NCBI RefSeq assembly: GCF_001684975.1
Contig: NZ_MAYH01000012.1
Location: 186,001 to 250,000, forward strand
DNA: 64,000 bases
From: Chryseobacterium artocarpi
GTDB lineage: Bacteria; Bacteroidota; Bacteroidia; Flavobacteriales; Weeksellaceae
Reading direction: 5' to 3'
Shown: positions 9,932 through 17,724 of the stretch, piece by piece
Layout: the number at the start of each line of letters is the position of its first letter
Numbering within the stretch: the first letter of the stretch is position 1
The notes under the pieces: generated by a model
The model's database searches: none
Told to the model about the DNA's origin: nothing
What the model saw: the letters and a program-made list of their open reading frames with translations, nothing else
Position numbers and translations under genes: made by a program

Positions 9932-11311
9932 TTACATCAATTGGTATTCAGGCGTTGACATCAGATTAATGATATTCATTTTTAAACTCTTATCAGAAAA
10001 ATTATTTACCGTATTCATATCCAGACTTTTGGCGTTTACGATCAAATAATCTTCACAATTCTTACTGTCGAAAATTGTATCAACACGGTTCCAGTCTATA
10101 ATGATATTAGGGTTTTTAAAGGTTTTGTTTAAAGCAGATTCTTTAGATTTCATTCCCATATCTATATCATCATCCTGTCTTGGGCTGTATTCCAATGGAC
10201 GAAGACCTGACCAAATCTGCGGAATTTGAAGCCTTAACATCAGCGTAGAACTGTCGATCCACGCTTTTCCATTTACCCAACCCGAAACATTGGGTGGATA
10301 AAGAAGCATTTGCCCCAATAATTTCTGATAAACGATGAGGTTTTCAGGATTTTGAATCTGCATGGGAAGAATTCGCATGATTCCAGCCATCAGTTCCACA
10401 GGAGATTTTATTCTGTTTCCTATATTTTTCTGATTATAAAACCATGTACTTGAGAATATTTCAGTCATGAGTTTCTTTATATCATAACCGGAATTGTAGA
10501 AGTTTGCACTCAGTGTATCAATGATATTCTGATCTATATTTTCATTGACGAAAAACTTGTAAATTTTAGTTGTAATAAACTTAGCTGTACTTTTTTGTTC
10601 CAATATAATATTCAAAACATCTGATCCGTTAAAATTCCCTGTTTTTCCCAGAAAAGTTTTTGATCCTTCATCATGTTGGTTTTTTCTTTCCTTAAAATTC
10701 CCTTCTTTATCATAACTCCAGCCTGTAAAAGCCCTGGCACCTTCTCTTACATCCTTTTCTGTATAGTTTCCTCTTCCCATGGTAAAAAGTTCCATTACTT
10801 CGCGGGCAAAATTTTCGTTAGGATGGTCTTTTTTGTTCTGTTGATTATTCAGAAAATTAAGCATTGCCGGAGATTGACTTACTTCAAAAAGCAGTTCCTT
10901 AAAATTTCCGAGTGCATTTTTCCTGATTGTATTTAAAAGCTGTTGATTGAATTTCGGATTGATTACTCTTGAAGCAAAATGTCCATGCCAGAAGAAAGCC
11001 ATCTTTTCTCTCATCTGTTCCTTGCTATTTACTATTTTATCCAGGAAGTTGAGGTTAAGCTCATTGTTTTGTTCCCTGTTGAGACGCTGCATTTCCTTTT
11101 TCTTTTCTGCGGGAGCGGTACTGTTCATGTAATCTTCCGTAGGAATTATATCGGGAGTATCATAAGTAATTTCGCTAAAGTTGTCTGCCCTGAATAATTC
11201 ATTGATCAACGTTTTATTGTTCTTATTTTTCAAATCATCGATTTGATTGATCCCAACACCAAAACCGGCGCGCCAAAGAAGATGTTTATTGTTTAAGAGT
11301 GAATCCGCCAT
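9932..11311 (-). CDS. DUF1800 family protein
   Basis: A 459-aa protein. Family features visible are LLWRAGFGV near the N terminus, REKMAFFWHGHFAS (residues about 100-113), NPNENFAREVMELFTMG-type sequence, ARAFTGWSYD, and YPPNVSGWVNGKAWI near residue 340. Function is not established; it is always coupled to DUF1501, here the next gene downstream, so the two form an operon. Confidence 0.88.
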   Translation of the reverse strand: MADSLLNNKHLLWRAGFGVGINQIDDLKNKNNKTLINELFRADNFSEITYDTPDIIPTEDYMNSTAPAEKKKEMQRLNREQNNELNLNFLDKIVNSKEQMREKMAFFWHGHFASRVINPKFNQQLLNTIRKNALGNFKELLFEVSQSPAMLNFLNNQQNKKDHPNENFAREVMELFTMGRGNYTEKDVREGARAFTGWSYDKEGNFKERKNQHDEGSKTFLGKTGNFNGSDVLNIILEQKSTAKFITTKIYKFFVNENIDQNIIDTLSANFYNSGYDIKKLMTEIFSSTWFYNQKNIGNRIKSPVELMAGIMRILPMQIQNPENLIVYQKLLGQMLLYPPNVSGWVNGKAWIDSSTLMLRLQIPQIWSGLRPLEYSPRQDDDIDMGMKSKESALNKTFKNPNIIIDWNRVDTIFDSKNCEDYLIVNAKSLDMNTVNNFSDKSLKMNIINLMSTPEYQLM

Positions 11312-11862
11312 TGTGAAAAGGTTTATTTTTTTGATCAGCTAAGATGAAAAAGGTTAAAATAATAACGAGTTAAGAGGTGTTAATATTATCATGAGTAGTG
11401 AATACGGTAAGTAGGATTGTGAAAATGAAAAAGCACAAATCTTTAGCATGCTGTATGTTGTAAGGCGCAAGGATTATCTTTGAAATAAAATTGTAGAATG
11501 TTTATAATTGTCACCAATGCACGAATAAAATATTTATCTTCAGTTTTTAACTATGTAATGATGGGATAAAAGCTAACAACATAGCCACATAGCATAAAAT
11601 CATTTGTGCATTGGTAGCAAAAAATAAGAAAATCCTTGCAAAAAATCTTATATTTTCTTACATCTTTTCGTTTCTCGATAATAGAATTTGTTTTATATCA
11701 ATCTGTTACATTTTATTTTTTAACATTTTATACTTATTTCACATTTTAAGGTCTGTTTTTTATAAAAATTGTTAAACGTTTATTTAAATTTTAAGATAAA
11801 ATAAAGTATTGATAATCATTTGTTTAATTATCTTGTTTGTGTTAAAAAACTCGATGTGACGT
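11312..11862. other. Long intergenic region with a palindromic repeat
   Basis: No convincing ORF. A perfect TAnnTTTG element (TATCTTTG, 11474-11481, +) has no gene behind it. A palindromic element with ACCAATGCAC (11513-11522) and GTGCATTGGT (11606-11615) ends, and inner CTATGT/ACATAG arms, belongs to the dispersed family described at 52498-52735. The remaining part is AT-rich. Confidence 0.5.
11513..11615. repeat. Palindromic dispersed repeat (CACGAAT family), 103 bp
   Basis: 10-bp terminal inverted repeat as above; inner CTATGT (11551-11556) and ACATAG arms match the inner arms of the element at 52498-52735. Confidence 0.5.
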
Positions 11863-11865
11863 TGC

Positions 11866-11882
11866 TTGGCACGATTTTTACA
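11866..11882 (+). promoter_or_regulatory. Sigma-54-like promoter
   Basis: TTGGCACGATTTTTAC: the -24 half TTGGCACG is a full match to the RpoN consensus, and the -12 half at the correct 10-nt spacing is TTAC instead of TTGC. It ends 34 nt before the ATG of the outer-membrane barrel gene. Confidence 0.5.
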
Positions 11883-11916
11883 TCCTCTTGTTTAGTAAAA
11901 TTTAAAAATTAGAGTT

Positions 11917-12480
11917 ATGAAAATGTTTAAACAAGCAATTTTGCTAGCTGGAATTTTAACAGCAGGTATAGCAAGCGCACAGGATTCAAAAATGAACAAC
12001 ATGATCAAAGTAGGCGCGAATGTTGGTTTAGCAGTTCCTTCAGATAACCTTTCAGCTGCCGTTGGTGTAGATGTAGCTTATCAGAACCTTATTACTCCTG
12101 GATTTGGATTAGGTATCGCATCAGGATATACTCACTATTTTGGAAAAGATAACAACGGTTATAAAAATAATGATGTAGGAGTAGTTCCTGTAGCTGCTTT
12201 AGTAAGAATTTATCCAAAACAGACAGGTTTCTATTTCGGAACTGACTTAGGATATGGTTTCCTTGTAGGAGATAAAACTGTAGCTTCAAACACAAATGTG
12301 GAAAGAGCAAACGGAGGTTTCTACATCAAGCCGGAGATCGGATACCACAACAGAGACTGGAATTTCTTCGTACAATACCAAAAGGTTTTTGTAGGAACTA
12401 AAGGAGATTTAGCCGGACAGGACTATAATGTGGGGAATATCGGAGTAGGATTCGGTTATAATATTCCATTAGGAAAGTAG
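11917..12480 (+). CDS. Outer-membrane beta-barrel protein
   Basis: A 187-aa protein with a signal peptide (MFKQAILLAGILTAGIASA, then QD), followed by alternating hydrophobic/polar strands rich in Gly and aromatics (YFGTDLGYGFLVG, GGFYIKPEIGYHNR, GVGFGYNIPLGK). It ends in an amphipathic strand typical of small OmpW/OMP_b-brl barrels, although the last residue is Lys. No specific ligand can be named. It is a single gene with a sigma-54-like promoter upstream and a terminator downstream. Confidence 0.8.
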   Translation: MKMFKQAILLAGILTAGIASAQDSKMNNMIKVGANVGLAVPSDNLSAAVGVDVAYQNLITPGFGLGIASGYTHYFGKDNNGYKNNDVGVVPVAALVRIYPKQTGFYFGTDLGYGFLVGDKTVASNTNVERANGGFYIKPEIGYHNRDWNFFVQYQKVFVGTKGDLAGQDYNVGNIGVGFGYNIPLGK

Positions 12481-12508
12481 TTAGATTTAATATATAAACA
12501 ATTATTAA

Positions 12509-12545
12509 CCAAAACCTTTTCACGAAAGTGGAAAGGTTTTTTTGT
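12509..12545 (+). terminator. Rho-independent terminator after the barrel gene
   Basis: AACCTTTTCAC-gaaa-GTGGAAAGGTT (one mismatch) followed by an eight-T run. Confidence 0.8.
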
Positions 12546-12596
12546 TCTGTGCAGGTATTACGAAAACAATTATTATATTTGGTAAAATTTGAGGTT

Positions 12597-13646
12597 ATGA
12601 TTCTGAATCCAAAATTTCCGCTTTATTTACCAGGAGTAGAGAACAGTAATAATGATAATGTTTCTATCATTGGAGCAAGTCTTCGTGAAGATATAACAAT
12701 CTTAGGCTATTTTGTTTCCGGTAACGGAGGTCTTGAGATAAAAATTCAAAATACATATTCTACTAAGGAATATGCTTCTTTCAATGATATTCTGAAAAAA
12801 TTTATTCAGGATAATCAGTTAGAAAATGTAAAACGTTTAGGAATGGCTGTGCCGGGACCTGTGATTGACGGGAAAAGTAACCCTGCTAGATTAGGCTGGA
12901 ATCTTGATATTGAAGAATACAAAAGAGATTTCGGTTTTGAAAAAGTAGAAATGCTTAATGACCTTGAAGCATCAGCTTACGGAATGGCGCTTCTTGAAGA
13001 CGATGATCTTGATGCTATCTATACAAGTGGTCACCTTGAAAAAGGAAATGTGGCAATCCTTGCTCCCGGAAACGGACTTGGTGAAGCAGGATATTTCTTT
13101 GATGGGAAAAATCTTAGACCATTCGCTACAGAAGGAGGGCATTCGGAATTCTCACCGAGAACCAATGTAGAAGTGGAGTTCTATCAGTTCTTAAATAATA
13201 TCTATGGAATTGTAAGTTGGGAAAATGTATTATCAAAATCAGGATTATTTAATATCTATCGTTTCCTGAGAGATGTAAAAAGACATCCGGAACCGGAATG
13301 GTTAAGTGATCGTCTTGCCAATGGAAATTTTGTTGAAGAATTATACAAGGCAGCAGTAGAGGATAATGTATTAATCTGTAGAATAGCTTTGGATACTTTC
13401 CTTGAGTTCCTAGCAAGAGAAGCCAATAACCTTACTTTAAAGGTTAAGGCAACGGGAGGTCTACTGATTGCGGGTGATATTCCTCAGATGGTGAGAGAAT
13501 ATATTGACAAAGATAAATTCTATGAAAAGTTCAAGATCAGTGATAAAATGGAAGGAATGCTTAAAAACATCCCGATCTATCTGGTCAAGCAAAATCATAC
13601 GGCACTAAAAGGTATGGCACTATATACAGCCTACTATCAAGAATAA
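12597..13646 (+). CDS. glk: Glucokinase (ROK/Glk-type hexokinase)
   Basis: Phosphorylates glucose with ATP at entry to glycolysis. A 349-aa protein from the ATG at 12597; the longer in-frame start would lie inside the terminator of the preceding gene. Visible motifs are LGMAVPGPVIDG near residue 85, MLNDLEASAYGM (sugar-binding Asn-Asp), ILAPGNGLGEAGYFFDG, and ATEGGHSEFSP, all typical of PF02685 glucokinases. A TATATTTG -7 element sits at 12574-12581, giving a very short 5' leader. Confidence 0.85.
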   Translation: MILNPKFPLYLPGVENSNNDNVSIIGASLREDITILGYFVSGNGGLEIKIQNTYSTKEYASFNDILKKFIQDNQLENVKRLGMAVPGPVIDGKSNPARLGWNLDIEEYKRDFGFEKVEMLNDLEASAYGMALLEDDDLDAIYTSGHLEKGNVAILAPGNGLGEAGYFFDGKNLRPFATEGGHSEFSPRTNVEVEFYQFLNNIYGIVSWENVLSKSGLFNIYRFLRDVKRHPEPEWLSDRLANGNFVEELYKAAVEDNVLICRIALDTFLEFLAREANNLTLKVKATGGLLIAGDIPQMVREYIDKDKFYEKFKISDKMEGMLKNIPIYLVKQNHTALKGMALYTAYYQE

Positions 13647-13652
13647 AGAGAG

Positions 13653-13677
13653 CTCCGAAGAAATTCGGAGTTTTTTT
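13653..13677 (+). terminator. Terminator after glk
   Basis: CTCCGAA-gaaa-TTCGGAG followed by seven T. Confidence 0.85.
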
Positions 13678-13750
13678 ATGAGATGATATTATTCATAAAA
13701 ATAATCGGAAATCTTGATATACATCAATGAAATCTATCAAATAAGATGGC

Positions 13751-13758
13751 TATCTTTG
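13751..13758 (+). promoter_or_regulatory. -7 element TATCTTTG of the first YceI gene
   Basis: Exact match to TAnnTTTG, 28 nt before the ATG. Confidence 0.55.
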
Positions 13759-13786
13759 TTTAAACTTAATTAAAATAATTCTATCA

Positions 13787-14353
13787 ATGAAAAAAATATT
13801 TTTGTTAGCAGTAGTAGCTAGTGGATTAGCTTTCGGACAGTCTAAAAAAGTTGTAGCATCTGATGTTCACTGGTGGGGATACAAAGTAGCAAAATCTGAA
13901 GCAAGCTCTCACGATGGTACTGTAAAAGTAAAATCCGGAGATATGGTAATGAAAGGAAACCAGCTTGTAGGAGGAAGCTTTGTATTAGATATGACTTCTA
14001 TCAACGCAACTGATGTTTCAGGTGATTCTCAACAAAAATTGAACGGGCACCTTAAGAATGGTGACTTCTTTGAAGTTGAAAAGTTCCCGACTGCTACTTT
14101 TAAAATTACTTCTGTAAAGAAAAACAACGATAAGATCTACAACTCTCTGGTAACTGGAAACCTTACCGTAAAAGGAAAAACTAATGCAGTTTCTTTCCCT
14201 GCTAAGATTGCTTACAGCAAAGGAGTAGTAAGTTTAGTATCTAACAAGTTCTCTTTTGACAGACAAAAATTTGATGTATCTTACAAGTCTTCTATGCAGG
14301 ACGTATTTTTGAAAGATGACATCGATATGATTGTAAAGGTGACTGCTCAATAA
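13787..14353 (+). CDS. YceI family periplasmic lipid-binding-like protein (copy 1)
   Basis: A 188-aa protein with signal peptide MKKIFLLAVVASGLAFG. The YceI fold is a lipocalin-like barrel that binds isoprenoid-type lipids in characterised members. The visible family pattern is VKVKSGDMVMKGNQLVGGSFVLDMTS, then HLKNGDFFEVEKFPTATFKITS, LTVKGKTNAVSFPAKI and FSFDRQKFDVSY. The exact ligand is unknown. It is followed by a paralogue of nearly the same layout. Confidence 0.9.
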   Translation: MKKIFLLAVVASGLAFGQSKKVVASDVHWWGYKVAKSEASSHDGTVKVKSGDMVMKGNQLVGGSFVLDMTSINATDVSGDSQQKLNGHLKNGDFFEVEKFPTATFKITSVKKNNDKIYNSLVTGNLTVKGKTNAVSFPAKIAYSKGVVSLVSNKFSFDRQKFDVSYKSSMQDVFLKDDIDMIVKVTAQ

Positions 14354-14373
14354 ATTAATCAAAAAAAGATTAT

Positions 14374-14403
14374 TAAAAGTGTAGAAGTTCTACACTTTTT
14401 TTT
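14374..14403 (+). terminator. Terminator between the YceI genes
   Basis: AAGTGTAGAA-gt-TTCTACACTT with a T run; the T run leads directly into the TATTTTTG -7 element (14403-14410) of the second gene. Confidence 0.8.
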
Positions 14404-14431
14404 ATTTTTGTTGAATTGTAAATAAAAAAGA

Positions 14432-15061
14432 ATGAAAAGATTACTATTGTTTGCTATGGTGTGCGCAAGCATATCATTTGTTTCTGCCCAAAAGAAATTT
14501 GATAAAGTTTCAAAAGTGACTTCATCAGAGATCAGATGGTGGGGATATAAGGTTGTAAAAACTGAAGCTTCCTCTCACTCCGGAACGGTAAAGTTAAAGA
14601 GTGGAAAATTCAACTTTGATCATACAGTTCTAGTGGACGGAGAGTTCATTATAGATATGAGAAGCATGATGGCGGGAGATGTTTCTGATGAGGATCAGAT
14701 TAAATTAACAGATGACCTGAAAAGCTCAAACTTTTTTGAAGTTAAAAAGTTCCCGATTGCGAAGTTTCATTTGACTAAAATTATTCCTTTAGCAAACAGT
14801 GAATATAATTCTACCGTGTATGGAGATCTTACCCTGAAAGGAGTGAGAAAAACAATCTCTTTCCCGGCAAATGTATACGTTACTCAGTTTACAACAGTAA
14901 TTGAGTCTGCAAAGTTCTCCCTGAACAGAAGAGACTTTAAAGTATTCTACCAGTCTTCATTGAAAGATTATTTCATCAAAAACGAAATGGATATCCAATT
15001 CAAAGTTTCTACAGAAAAGCTTGACAATGACAACAGAATTCCTGTAAAGAAAAAGAAGTAA
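14432..15061 (+). CDS. YceI family protein (copy 2)
   Basis: A 209-aa protein with signal peptide ending in VSAQ. It is clearly paralogous to the gene before it: SEIRWWGYKVVKTEASSHSG matches the first copy's VHWWGYKVAKSEASSHDG, and the FFEVKKFPIAKFHLT, LTLKGVRKTISFPA and FSLNRRDFKVFYQSS blocks match in order. It has a longer Lys-rich tail (PVKKKK). Each copy has its own promoter and terminator, so they can be expressed separately. Confidence 0.9.
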   Translation: MKRLLLFAMVCASISFVSAQKKFDKVSKVTSSEIRWWGYKVVKTEASSHSGTVKLKSGKFNFDHTVLVDGEFIIDMRSMMAGDVSDEDQIKLTDDLKSSNFFEVKKFPIAKFHLTKIIPLANSEYNSTVYGDLTLKGVRKTISFPANVYVTQFTTVIESAKFSLNRRDFKVFYQSSLKDYFIKNEMDIQFKVSTEKLDNDNRIPVKKKK

Positions 15062-15081
15062 GATTAAATACTATATTGATA

Positions 15082-15116
15082 AAAAAGAGCAGTTCTTAGG
15101 AGCTGCTCTTTTTTTG
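15082..15116 (+). terminator. Terminator after the second YceI gene
   Basis: AAAGAGCAGTTCTTAGGAGCTGCTCTTT with a T run; stem AAGAGCAG/CTGCTCTT. Confidence 0.85.
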
Positions 15117-15313
15117 TGAACAGATTTTATAAATAACCTATGAGAACTAACTTAAGATTTATAGTTTCCCAATCACGTTCAACTTTTGATTCTGAAAAAA
15201 TCTAAATACAGTATTTATCAGTGATTTTTATGCTTTATATTCCATGTTTTGCACATCAAATTCTTTTCAATCTAAAAGCACATCCTTTTCCTTATTTTTT
15301 ATAAATTAGTACT

Positions 15314-16003
15314 ATGAAAATTTATATTGTAAGCGGTCTTGGAGCAGACTTTAAAGTACTTGAAAGACTAGAGTTTCCCAAACACTGCGAATTAATTTTT
15401 ATAGATTGGCTTATTCCAAAGCAAAATGAGCCTTTTCATGCCTATGTAGAGAGAATGGCAGAGAAAGTAGATACTTCAGAACCATTCTGTTTAGTAGGAT
15501 ATTCTTTTGGGGGAATAATGGTTCAGGAGATTAACCAATTGAAACCTGCTGAGAAGGTTGTAATCCTTGGAAGCATAAAATCTGATAAAGAAAAATCCAA
15601 ATTCATAAAAACAGGGGAAGTTACCAAAATCCCGCGCATATTACCGGTAGGGCTTTTCAATACCAAAGCTGCCAATGTATATGCAATCATCAGAAAACTT
15701 TTTGATCCTAAAAATCCCAGACTCCTTCAATATTTCAGAGTAAGAGATCCTTATTATCTGAAATGGTCTGTAGAAAAGGTTTCCGAATGGAAATTTGATG
15801 AAAATCCAAATGTTATCCAGATATTAGGAGATAAGGATATTGTTTTTCCTATAAGAAATTCAAAGCCGGACTACGTAATTAAAGGAGGAACTCATTTATT
15901 CCCAGCAACTAAATCTAAAGAAGTTTCTAAAATATTGAAGGAAATATTTAAAGATTCAGAAAAGGAACTTTCTGCGGAAAAGAAAGATAAAAGTACAGCC
16001 TAG
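15314..16003 (+). CDS. Alpha/beta hydrolase
   Basis: A 229-aa cytoplasmic protein. The nucleophile elbow is GYSFGG (residues about 63-68); a candidate acid is the Asp in LGDKDIVFP and the catalytic His is in GGTHLFPAT near residue 195. The oxyanion segment VSGLGADFKV is near the N terminus. This pattern is typical of small Bacteroidota alpha/beta hydrolases of unknown substrate. The C-terminal 20 residues are Lys/Glu-rich. Confidence 0.8.
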   Translation: MKIYIVSGLGADFKVLERLEFPKHCELIFIDWLIPKQNEPFHAYVERMAEKVDTSEPFCLVGYSFGGIMVQEINQLKPAEKVVILGSIKSDKEKSKFIKTGEVTKIPRILPVGLFNTKAANVYAIIRKLFDPKNPRLLQYFRVRDPYYLKWSVEKVSEWKFDENPNVIQILGDKDIVFPIRNSKPDYVIKGGTHLFPATKSKEVSKILKEIFKDSEKELSAEKKDKSTA

Positions 16004-16088
16004 ATTTTTATTATTCCTATAGCTGGCAAAATTCTTAAATAATCATTAAACCTCTACCGAATACTGATTTTTATTAGGATTTATCATG

Positions 16089-16096
16089 TATCTTTG
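16089..16096 (+). promoter_or_regulatory. -7 element TATCTTTG of sdaA
   Basis: Exact TAnnTTTG match 25 nt before the preferred sdaA ATG at 16122; the upstream in-frame ATG at 16086 would be inside or before this element, which favours 16122. Confidence 0.6.
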
Positions 16097-16121
16097 CTTT
16101 GAGGAAAATGAAGAATCATTT

Positions 16122-17540
16122 ATGGAATCAATATCGGTTTTTGAGATTATTAAAGTAGGGATAGGTCCATCCAGTTCGCATACAATGGGACCTTGGAATG
16201 CAGCATCTGCATTTATCAGGATTATAAAAAGAGAAAGATCAATAGCTGAAGTTAAAGAAGTTTTTCTTGAATTTTTTGGTTCACTGGCAAAAACAGGGAT
16301 TGGGCATGGAACAGACATTGCCGGAATGCTTGGGCTGAACGGAGAAGATTTTAAGACAATCAATACTTCAAAAATTGATGAAAAAATAGACTATATAAAA
16401 AGCACTCAAACCATTAATCTTGGGGGTGAGAAAGTGATTCCGTTTATATACGGACATCATTTGATCTTAAACATGAAGAAGAACCTGGATTTTCACCCGA
16501 ATGGAATGATTTTCAGGGCTGTTTTTGAAGATGGAACCGAGCTTGTTCAGGATTTTTATTCTGTGGGTGGAGGCTTTATTGCAAGCCAGGAGAAAAACTC
16601 TATACAAAAGCAGTGTGTACGTACTTTGTACCCTTGTCATAAGGCTTCTGATATTGCTAAATATTGTGAGAAGCTTGGTCTTAAGAAAATTTCAGATCTT
16701 ATTTTCATCAACGAAGAAAGCTGGAGAACACAGGAAGAAACAAAGCAGGAAGCACTTTATATCTGGGAACAGATCAAGGAGTGTATTTATAAAGGTGTAA
16801 ATAAAGAAGGTATTCTTCCGGGAGGATTAAATGTTTCCAGAAGAGCAGCCGGTATCAACAGAAAGTTGTTAGGCGACAAGATCTATAAAAATAAAGACGA
16901 GTGGTTCCAGCAGGTAGTAGATGCAGAAGAAAACTTTACCAATATCAATAAATGGATTGCTTGTTTCGCTTTGGCTGTAAATGAAGAAAATGCAAGCTTC
17001 GGACGAATTATTACTGCTCCTACAAATGGTGCCAGCGGTGTAATTCCTGCCGTTTTGATGTATTCACAAGCCTTTACGGATTCAATCAGTGAGGATGATA
17101 TTATTCGTTTTCTATTGGTAGCGGGAGAAATAGGAACATTATTCAAGAAAAATGCTACCATCTCTGCAGCAATGGGAGGTTGCCAGGCTGAAATCGGAGT
17201 GTCGTCTGCAATGGCAGCAGCAGGGCTTACAGAAATTTTAGGAGGAAACGTAGGACAGGTATTGATGGCGGCAGAAATTGCTATGGAACATCATCTAGGG
17301 CTTACGTGTGACCCCATCAAAGGACTTGTACAAATCCCTTGTATTGAAAGAAATACAATGGGAGCAATGAAAGCCATTACAGCAGCGAATATCGCATTAG
17401 AAAGTGATCCTACCAAAGCAAAGGTAACATTGGATGAGGTAATTCAAACTATGTGGGAAACGGCACAATCTATGAGTGATCGTTTTAAGGAAACTTCAGA
17501 AGGAGGATTAGCAATTGCGGTGAACGTTCCTGAATGTTAA
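16122..17540 (+). CDS. sdaA: L-serine ammonia-lyase (single-chain, iron-sulfur)
   Basis: Deaminates L-serine to pyruvate and ammonia. The 472-aa single chain has the beta domain first (SVFEIIKVGIGPSSSHTMGPW near the N terminus) and the alpha domain after it (GRIITAPTNGASGVIPAVL, CDPIKGLVQIPCIERN). Cys residues in the last block and in GGCQAEIGVSSAM are the expected ligands of the oxygen-labile 4Fe-4S cluster. Length fits TIGR00720-type enzymes. It is a single gene with its own promoter and terminator. Confidence 0.93.
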   Translation: MESISVFEIIKVGIGPSSSHTMGPWNAASAFIRIIKRERSIAEVKEVFLEFFGSLAKTGIGHGTDIAGMLGLNGEDFKTINTSKIDEKIDYIKSTQTINLGGEKVIPFIYGHHLILNMKKNLDFHPNGMIFRAVFEDGTELVQDFYSVGGGFIASQEKNSIQKQCVRTLYPCHKASDIAKYCEKLGLKKISDLIFINEESWRTQEETKQEALYIWEQIKECIYKGVNKEGILPGGLNVSRRAAGINRKLLGDKIYKNKDEWFQQVVDAEENFTNINKWIACFALAVNEENASFGRIITAPTNGASGVIPAVLMYSQAFTDSISEDDIIRFLLVAGEIGTLFKKNATISAAMGGCQAEIGVSSAMAAAGLTEILGGNVGQVLMAAEIAMEHHLGLTCDPIKGLVQIPCIERNTMGAMKAITAANIALESDPTKAKVTLDEVIQTMWETAQSMSDRFKETSEGGLAIAVNVPEC

Positions 17541-17561
17541 GATTATTATTTTAAAACATAA

Positions 17562-17596
17562 AAAAAACCTTAGAACTTGTGTCTAAGGTTTTTTGT
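17562..17596 (+). terminator. Terminator after sdaA
   Basis: AAAACCTTAGA-acttgtg-TCTAAGGTTTT plus T run. Confidence 0.85.
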
Positions 17597-17659
17597 TTGT
17601 GTGATGAAGTTTTTGTATCCTTTCTTACAACTCTTATGGATGACGGATAAATTCAATAG

Positions 17660-17712
17660 AATCGGGCTTTAGCCCGATTAAATATGAAACAATTCCATTG
17701 GCTTTAGCCAAA
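17660..17712. repeat. CGGGCTTTAGCCCG / TTGGCTTTAGCCAA double palindrome
   Basis: Two short hairpins, AATCGGGCTTTAGCCCGATT and ATTGGCTTTAGCCAAA, 17 nt apart between convergent genes. Short palindromes of this type recur in Chryseobacterium genomes; a decayed half (tagttttagccaaaac) is at 38053-38068. Confidence 0.6.
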
Positions 17713-17724
17713 ACTATTCACAGT

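Noticed and set aside
11474..11600. Small RNA or 23-aa ORF after an orphan TATCTTTG element
   Set aside because: The region is mostly a palindromic repeat; no terminator and no coding evidence.
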